Assembly: GCA_043772905.1 (NCBI GenBank)
Contig: JAYVFS010000226.1
Span: forward strand, 1 to 9,453
Reading direction: 5' to 3'
Length of the DNA stretch: 9,453 nucleotides
DNA from: JAAFJT01 sp043772905
GTDB lineage: Bacteria > Bacteroidota > Bacteroidia > Chitinophagales > Saprospiraceae
Shown here: one piece after another, positions 5,455 to 9,453 of the stretch
Numbering within the stretch: position 1 is the first letter of the stretch
How the letters are laid out: the number at the start of each line of letters is the position of its first letter
Notes under the pieces: model-generated
Seen by the model: only the letters and a program-made list of their open reading frames with translations
Database searches by the model: none
What the model was told of the DNA's origin: nothing
Translations under genes and position numbers: made by a program

Positions 5455-6369
5455 TTAAATTTTTAATATCCTTTGCAATTGCCTCGCTGTTTTAAACCCA
5501 CATTTCGAAGCGATATACTCAATCGTATATTCGGGATTATTGAGCATGGTTTGGGCATATTCTTTTCGTAGTAAGGTTAAGTATTCCAAAACAGTCGTAC
5601 CTGTCTTTTCTTTAAAGACTCTACTAAGATTTCTTGGACTCATACCCACCTGCGCCGCAAGTGATTCAATACTGTTTTCTTTAGAAAGGTTATCAATCAG
5701 AATATCTTGTACTTCATGAATCTGTGGATTAATATGATTTCTATAATCCAAATAAATGCTTTGTTGTTTATGTTTGCCACTTCTTCTGTGATACACAACA
5801 AGTCCCCGTGCGACTTTATGCGTAAAAAGCGCACCTTTAAAATCTTCAAGAATGGCAAGCGCCAAATCTATCCCAGCACTAATCCCTGCACTTGTGTAAA
5901 CATTGTTGCTTTTTACATAGAGAATGTCAGTAAGGACTTTTGCCTGTGGAAATTGCATTTGCAACTCATTGACCCTTCGCCAATGTGTCGTACATTCTGT
6001 ATTGTTTAACAAGCCTGCATGACCCAAAGCAAATGCGCCATTACATATTGAACCAACAGTTATGCGGTTATCAGAACATTCTTTTAACCAATTAAAGAAA
6101 GCTCTTTCTGCCTTAAATGGGATGCTTCTAATGTAATCAGCATCCATACCAGGGACAAAGACAAAATCACCTTCTTTCAGTTTTGCTTCTTTATAATGTG
6201 CCATTTTTCCAAATCCAAGACCAGAAGTACTGACGGGTGTTTCTTGATACTGATAATATTCAAGCGCAACTTCGAAACCATAAAACTTAGCTTCGGTAAA
6301 TACCTGTACAGGACCTGCCAAATCAAGCAGTTCAACTGTGGGCGGTATGATAAAGGCTATTTTTTTCAT
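5455..6369 (-). CDS. GlxA-family transcriptional regulator (DJ-1/PfpI + AraC HTH)
   Basis: A 304-aa cytoplasmic DNA-binding regulator. Residues 1-185 form the DJ-1/PfpI-like (class I glutamine amidotransferase-like) sensor domain. It starts MKKIAFIIPPTVELLDLAGP, has the nucleophile-elbow Cys109 in SICNGAFALGHAGLL, TTHW at 127-130 and TSAGISAGIDLAL at 159-171. In this family the domain senses ligands and is usually not a protease. The C-terminal AraC-type domain has HTH1 near 234-257 (SLAAQVGMSPRNLSRVFKEK) and HTH2 near 283-302 (YIASKCGFKTARQLQRIL). The protein ends four residues after the second recognition region, about 10-15 residues shorter than many AraC proteins. The four-TM gene follows 14 bp downstream. 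Ligand and targets are unknown; the adjacent esterase/DUF6010 genes are natural candidates. Confidence 0.92.
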   Translation of the reverse strand: MKKIAFIIPPTVELLDLAGPVQVFTEAKFYGFEVALEYYQYQETPVSTSGLGFGKMAHYKEAKLKEGDFVFVPGMDADYIRSIPFKAERAFFNWLKECSDNRITVGSICNGAFALGHAGLLNNTECTTHWRRVNELQMQFPQAKVLTDILYVKSNNVYTSAGISAGIDLALAILEDFKGALFTHKVARGLVVYHRRSGKHKQQSIYLDYRNHINPQIHEVQDILIDNLSKENSIESLAAQVGMSPRNLSRVFKEKTGTTVLEYLTLLRKEYAQTMLNNPEYTIEYIASKCGFKTARQLQRILKI

Positions 6370-6396
6370 TGTATTTAATTTTATAGGTAGGTGTTA

Positions 6397-6429
6397 AGTC
6401 TTAGTAAGCCTCTGAGGCTTACTAAGACT
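6397..6429 (-). terminator. Perfect 15-bp-stem hairpin after DUF6010
   Basis: AGTCTTAGTAAGCCT (6397-6411) and AGGCTTACTAAGACT (6415-6429) form a perfect 15-bp stem with a 3-base loop, one base after the DUF6010 stop codon on the - strand. No T-run follows on the - strand, so termination may be partial. It leaves only 27 bp before the GlxA start, and no TAnnTTTG box is visible there. Readthrough into the regulator is therefore possible. Confidence 0.55.
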
Positions 6430-6430
6430 G

Positions 6431-6823
6431 TTATTTAATTTCATAAAAATGTTTATTGAAAACAAGTATATAAATACCAATAGTGAAATCAAGCGATGAA
6501 CAAAACAAATCGTAATGAGGCGGAATTAATCCACGAGCTGCAATGAAATCGTAAACTATATCCCAGCATCCATGTAGGAAATAGCCTAAAGCAAGGATAT
6601 TTATACTCTTTTTAATTCCGAAATAGGCAATAAAAAGGAATACAATAGCCTGAATTACATTCACCACTAAAGCGGGTAAATCTGTCCAAACAAATCCAAC
6701 ATAGAGGAATCCGATGCCTGAAAGTATCAGTCCGTAGATTACCTTTTTGTCAAAGTGCTTCAAAACACCTACAAGAAATATTATTAACAAGCCAGAAGAA
6801 ACCCCAATAATTGTTGAAGTCAT
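6431..6823 (-). CDS. DUF6010-family membrane protein
   Basis: A 130-aa protein with about five hydrophobic segments (5-21, 29-45, 51-69, 75-92, 105-122). The conserved pattern includes GFLYVGFVWTDLPAL (38-52), LGYFLHGCWDIVYDF (79-93) and PPHYDLFCSSLDFTIGIYI (101-119). I recognise these as the DUF6010 signature, for which no function is established. The ATG at 6823 was preferred. A TTG at 6856 would add 11 residues and sit one base from the esterase stop, but it lies upstream of the natural start of the first TM segment. The gene is 34 bp downstream of the esterase on the same strand, so it is probably the second gene of that transcript. A perfect hairpin follows its stop codon. Confidence 0.85.
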   Translation of the reverse strand: MTSTIIGVSSGLLIIFLVGVLKHFDKKVIYGLILSGIGFLYVGFVWTDLPALVVNVIQAIVFLFIAYFGIKKSINILALGYFLHGCWDIVYDFIAARGLIPPHYDLFCSSLDFTIGIYILVFNKHFYEIK

Positions 6824-6857
6824 TAATAAATTTGTGAAGAGAGTGAATGAATACAAA

Positions 6858-7700
6858 TTATCTGTTTTTAAAATAATAGTTCAGTCCCTTGATGATGTTT
6901 GGATTCTTTGAACCCATGTGACCCTGGTTCTGCTCAATATTTTTTGCCAATTTAGTATGAGCATACTTGTCATGAAGTGTCTCATAAAATGCCCCAAAAG
7001 GCGTTAGCATCCTATCAACTTCTTCTGCGCCACCTATGCCCATAAAGACCAATTGTGTTTGGTTTTTAATATTATCTCGGTTGTCTTTCTCAATTTGCAT
7101 AGAAACATAGTTGTCAAACCATAAGGAAGGGCTTAGTAAAATGTAGTTACCAAATACTTTGTTATTCGTACAAAATGCATAAGCGCCAAACAGACCGCCA
7201 TAAGAATGTCCAAGAATGACTCGGCTGCTTCGAGCCGTATCCACAGCATAAGTCTGCTCTATCTTAGGCATTAATTGGGTTTCAATGAACTTTAAAAATT
7301 CAAGCCCACCACCCGTTACAGAACTCATTTTTGTGGGTGTGTAATCGATGCTTCGATTCCGCCCATAGCCTATACTTATGACCAATACATTTGTAACACC
7401 CAATGTGTCCGAGATTTCTTTGCACCGATTGGCTACAAATTCAAAGTCATCTTCCCCATCTAACACATACAATGAGGCATATTTTTTAACGGATGGATTG
7501 TAATCGGCAGGAAGTCCAACTTTTATTTTGTAAGTTGCACCATTGGCATTTGAGGGGATCGCAAATTTCTGCTGCGTTAATGCTGGGTCAATCATTTCAT
7601 TTTTTTCACATGCGCCAAACAAGAAGACAAGAATCAGTGCGCTTGCGATTGCACCTATTTTTTTAAACATTACTTCATAATTTTTCATCATCATTGTCAT
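6858..7700 (-). CDS. Lipoprotein alpha/beta-hydrolase, putative esterase (Fes/IroE-like)
   Basis: Up to 280 aa. An N-terminal lipoprotein signal has hydrophobic residues 16-29 and the lipobox FGAC with Cys31 as the lipidation site, so the mature protein should be membrane-anchored outside the cytoplasm. The rest fits the putative-esterase fold (PF00756 type): SLYVLDGEDDF (76-86), nucleophile elbow GHSYGG with Ser166, SPSLWF (190-195) and a C-terminal QGHMG with His261 as the likely catalytic His. The acid residue is not certain; Glu226/Glu227 or Asp229 are candidates. Relatives hydrolyse siderophore or other esters, but no TonB receptor or siderophore gene is here, so the substrate is open. 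ATGs at 7700, 7694, 7691, 7688 and 7670 share the frame. The one at 7670 gives the most typical signal peptide. DUF6010 follows on the same strand. Confidence 0.88.
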   Translation of the reverse strand: MTMMMKNYEVMFKKIGAIASALILVFLFGACEKNEMIDPALTQQKFAIPSNANGATYKIKVGLPADYNPSVKKYASLYVLDGEDDFEFVANRCKEISDTLGVTNVLVISIGYGRNRSIDYTPTKMSSVTGGGLEFLKFIETQLMPKIEQTYAVDTARSSRVILGHSYGGLFGAYAFCTNNKVFGNYILLSPSLWFDNYVSMQIEKDNRDNIKNQTQLVFMGIGGAEEVDRMLTPFGAFYETLHDKYAHTKLAKNIEQNQGHMGSKNPNIIKGLNYYFKNR

Positions 7701-7733
7701 TTTTAATTATTTAATTTGTCTTAATTGACGATA

Positions 7734-7741
7734 CAAAGGTG
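7734..7741 (-). promoter_or_regulatory. Candidate -7 box (CACCTTTG) for the esterase operon
   Basis: Read on the - strand, CACCTTTG differs from TAnnTTTG at one position and lies 33 bp upstream of the furthest ATG. No TTG is found at the usual -33 distance, which would be consistent with activator dependence. Confidence 0.35.
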
Positions 7742-7763
7742 GGGCATCCAAGAGCGTTAAAAA

Positions 7764-7789
7764 GGACATGAATATGTCAGAAACGGACA
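7764..7789. promoter_or_regulatory. Direct repeat of GGACA, candidate AraC-type operator
   Basis: GGACA occurs at 7764-7768 and 7785-7789, exactly 21 bp (two helical turns) apart. GACAT-N4-ATGTC (7765-7778) adds a small palindrome. AraC-family proteins commonly bind two half-sites about 21 bp apart upstream of the promoter. The position is about 25-50 bp upstream of the esterase -7 candidate. The GlxA-type regulator in the same cluster is a possible binder. This is inferred from spacing only. Confidence 0.3.
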
Positions 7790-7849
7790 AATAAAATAGT
7801 TGTGGCAATATTCAAAAAGCATAAACTACCTACTATTCCCTTAAAAGAT

Positions 7850-7857
7850 TAATTTTG
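7850..7857 (+). promoter_or_regulatory. Candidate -7 box (TAATTTTG) for preA
   Basis: TAATTTTG fits TAnnTTTG exactly and lies 81 bp upstream of the preA ATG at 7939. No convincing -33 TTG is visible. A transcript starting about 6-8 bp downstream would exclude the TTG codon at 7855 as a translation start, supporting the ATG at 7939. Confidence 0.45.
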
Positions 7858-7938
7858 TTTGTCAATCAATCCTATTCCAAATCAGAATGGATAATTTGCA
7901 ACATCCTTTATTTTAAAATCTTCAAACTATATCGCAAC

Positions 7939-9207
7939 ATGGCAAATCTTCATTCCAACTACCTCGGCATACAATCGCCTAATCCATTTTGGCTCGCAAG
8001 TGCGCCGCCAACAGATAAAAAAATCAATGTACTACGGGCTTTTGAAGCCGGTTGGGGCGGTGTTGTTTGGAAAACACTCGGTTCTCAGGTCAAAAACACG
8101 TCTTCACGTTATTCCGCAGTGAGTTATGGCGGCAAAAAGGTCATGGGTTTCAACAACATCGAATTGATTTCAGACCGACCCCTCCCTATAAACCTCCAAG
8201 AAATACGTGAAGTCCTCAAAGAATTTCCCGATAGAGCCATGGTCATCTCCCTCATGGCTGATAATGACAGACAATCATGGTATGACCTCATAAAACAGGT
8301 CGAAGACACAGGCGCTCACGGACTTGAACTCAATTTCGGCTGTCCGCATGGCATGACCGAACGGGGTATGGGCGCATCCGTTGGACAAGATCCCGAAATT
8401 GCTAAAATGGTCGTCGAATGGGTGATGGAATATGCGACGATTCCTGTCATTACTAAGCTGACACCGAATGTACATTCTGTCGTGCCAACCGCTTCCGCTT
8501 GTGTGAAAGCGGGTACACACGGTTTGTCGCTCATCAATACGATTCAAAGTATTACAGGAGTGGATTTAGATACTTTCGATGTGCGCCCAAATGTCGGCGG
8601 ACAATCGGCTTATGGCGGCTATTGTGGTCCAGCAGTGAAGCCGATTGCCTTGAAAATGCTGCATACATTGAGCAAAAACCCGAAATTTAAGCACATTCCA
8701 CTGTCAGGTATCGGTGGTGTTTCGACTTGGCAAGATGCGGTAGAGTTTCTGTTGCTCGGTGCGAGTAATGTACAAGTCTGTACGGCTGTTATGAAATACG
8801 GTTTCCGCATCATCGAAGACCTCACAAGCGGCATGTCCAATTGGATGGACGAAAAAGGTTTTGACAACATAGACAATTTCATCGGTTTATCCGTCAATAA
8901 GCTCACAGAATGGGAGAAATTGGACTTAAACTACCACATTATTGCCGATATTGACCAATCAAAATGTATTCATTGCGGCTTATGCCACATCACGTGCGAA
9001 GATGCGAGTCACCAAGCGATAGATTTACTGAGGGGTCAACCTTACAATACTTATACGGTTAAAAATGACGATTGTGTCGGCTGTAATCTTTGTCAAATCG
9101 TTTGTCCTGTTGACGGTTGTATTACGATGGTTGAACATCGGCATGGTGAGGAGTATTTGAATTGGACGGAATTTCAGAAGCGGGGTTTGCCTTTGAATAG
9201 TCATTAA
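7939..9207 (+). CDS. preA: NAD-dependent dihydropyrimidine dehydrogenase subunit PreA
   Basis: Catalytic FMN and Fe-S subunit that, with PreT, reduces uracil and thymine to dihydropyrimidines (or runs in reverse) in the cytoplasm. At 422 aa it is close to E. coli PreA (about 411). Residues 1-320 form the dihydroorotate-dehydrogenase-like TIM barrel: WKTLG (44-48), NFGCPHGMTERGMG (132-145), TPNV (175-178), NTIQSITG (200-207) and GIGGV (257-261). By alignment to pig DPD from memory, Cys135 corresponds to the catalytic Cys671 and Asn200/Thr201 to Asn736/Thr737. The C-terminal ferredoxin part has two [4Fe-4S] motifs, Cys343-346-349-353 and Cys379-382-385-389. The ATG at 7939 starts at the conserved MANLHSNYLG; the frame continues upstream to a TTG without family-like sequence. 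It appears monocistronic, and no preT is visible. Confidence 0.95.
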   Translation: MANLHSNYLGIQSPNPFWLASAPPTDKKINVLRAFEAGWGGVVWKTLGSQVKNTSSRYSAVSYGGKKVMGFNNIELISDRPLPINLQEIREVLKEFPDRAMVISLMADNDRQSWYDLIKQVEDTGAHGLELNFGCPHGMTERGMGASVGQDPEIAKMVVEWVMEYATIPVITKLTPNVHSVVPTASACVKAGTHGLSLINTIQSITGVDLDTFDVRPNVGGQSAYGGYCGPAVKPIALKMLHTLSKNPKFKHIPLSGIGGVSTWQDAVEFLLLGASNVQVCTAVMKYGFRIIEDLTSGMSNWMDEKGFDNIDNFIGLSVNKLTEWEKLDLNYHIIADIDQSKCIHCGLCHITCEDASHQAIDLLRGQPYNTYTVKNDDCVGCNLCQIVCPVDGCITMVEHRHGEEYLNWTEFQKRGLPLNSH

Positions 9208-9214
9208 AATCATT

Positions 9215-9250
9215 AAAAAAGCCATTTTGACGTATCAAAATGGCTTTTTT
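9215..9250. terminator. Perfect bidirectional terminator after preA
   Basis: AAAAAAGCCATTTTGA (9215-9230) and TCAAAATGGCTTTTTT (9235-9250) form a perfect 16-bp stem with loop CGTA. A6 on one side and T6 on the other let it end transcripts from both directions, 8 bp after the preA stop. This implies a convergent gene on the right. Confidence 0.92.
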
Positions 9251-9274
9251 AGTAGTTGTCTCAAATCTTCAATA

Positions 9275-9451
9275 TCAAACACTCACCGTCTCAAACTCAA
9301 CATCAAAATAAATATCCTCAACAGACAAATCAATTGGAAAAGAACGAAGTGTCATAGACTGGCGTGTTAAGGTAAAAAAAAAGTTCCCCCTATTTTCCAT
9401 ATCTTTAAAGTTGGCAAACCATAAAAGGTAAGAAAATAGATGAGAACGAAA
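9275..9451 (-). CDS. Possible 3' end of a convergent gene, unrecognised
   Basis: On the - strand a frame stays open from the window edge for 58 codons to a TGA at 9275-9277, 25 bp before the bidirectional terminator. The C-terminal part reads SFPIDLSVEDIYFDVEFETV, acidic and protein-like in composition. Methionines at residues 18 and 33 of the visible part could be internal or start codons. I do not recognise the family. Evidence is limited to open frame, composition and the symmetrical terminator. An alternative is that the stretch is non-coding and a + strand gene begins at the ATG at 9440, which has an AAAAGG-like sequence upstream. Confidence 0.38.
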   Translation of the reverse strand, partial: FRSHLFSYLLWFANFKDMENRGNFFFTLTRQSMTLRSFPIDLSVEDIYFDVEFETVSV

Positions 9452-9453
9452 GA

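Noticed and set aside
5707..6009. 100-codon + strand frame opposite the GlxA regulator
   Set aside because: It is a shadow of a well-supported regulator gene; its composition is Cys/Ile/Met-rich without motifs.
6824..6856. TTG start adding 11 residues to DUF6010
   Set aside because: An ATG at 6823 immediately precedes the first hydrophobic segment; the extension has no family-like sequence.
7855..7938. TTG-started 28-residue extension of PreA
   Set aside because: It overlaps the TAATTTTG promoter box, and PreA proteins begin at the position of the ATG at 7939.
9027..9036. TACTGAGGGG-like string inside preA
   Set aside because: It resembles the dispersed intergenic motif but encodes conserved-looking LLRG in frame, so it is taken as chance.

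Overview
The window looks like chromosomal DNA of a member of the Bacteroidota, probably a Saprospiria- or Chitinophagia-like lineage. The signs are A+T-rich intergenic DNA, A-rich leaders without clear Shine-Dalgarno sequences, several TAnnTTTG-type -7 promoter boxes, and gene families seen in that phylum (an EmrA/HlyD protein with the NNEDTENSQIE entry motif, DUF6010, a DUF4240 protein). The family calls come from recognising motifs by eye; no database search was run.

Region 1 (1-3127) holds an EmrAB-type drug efflux module on the + strand. It consists of a 5'-incomplete EmrA/HlyD membrane fusion protein and a 14-TM DHA2-family EmrB-type MFS transporter, closed by a strong terminator. The 311 bp between them carry no gene. 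They hold a large imperfect inverted repeat with internal hairpins (a MITE/REP-like element), a small hairpin and a 14-bp tandem repeat. The tandem repeat is open in the transporter's frame and gives a false N-terminal extension.

Region 2 (3128-5040) is a + strand cluster of three closely spaced genes. The first is a DUF4240 protein with an antitoxin-like N-terminal module. The second is a stand-alone 102-aa GIY-YIG-like protein resembling the C-terminal toxin domain of polymorphic (RHS-type) toxins. The third is a class I SAM-dependent methyltransferase. The first two genes are 6 bp apart and form a candidate toxin/immunity-like pair. This is the best candidate in the window for an undescribed system.

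Region 3 (5041-7700) is on the - strand. A lipoprotein esterase gene and a DUF6010 membrane protein gene form one unit. Past a perfect 15-bp-stem hairpin come a GlxA-type regulator (DJ-1/PfpI plus AraC HTH) and a small four-TM membrane protein. A direct repeat of GGACA spaced 21 bp apart lies upstream of the esterase promoter region and could be an AraC-type operator.

Region 4 (7701-9250) is a divergent intergenic region followed by preA, the FMN/4Fe-4S subunit of NAD-dependent dihydropyrimidine dehydrogenase. It has its own -7 box and a perfect bidirectional terminator. No preT or other pyrimidine-catabolic gene is visible. The last 200 bp hold the possible 3' end of a convergent - strand gene.
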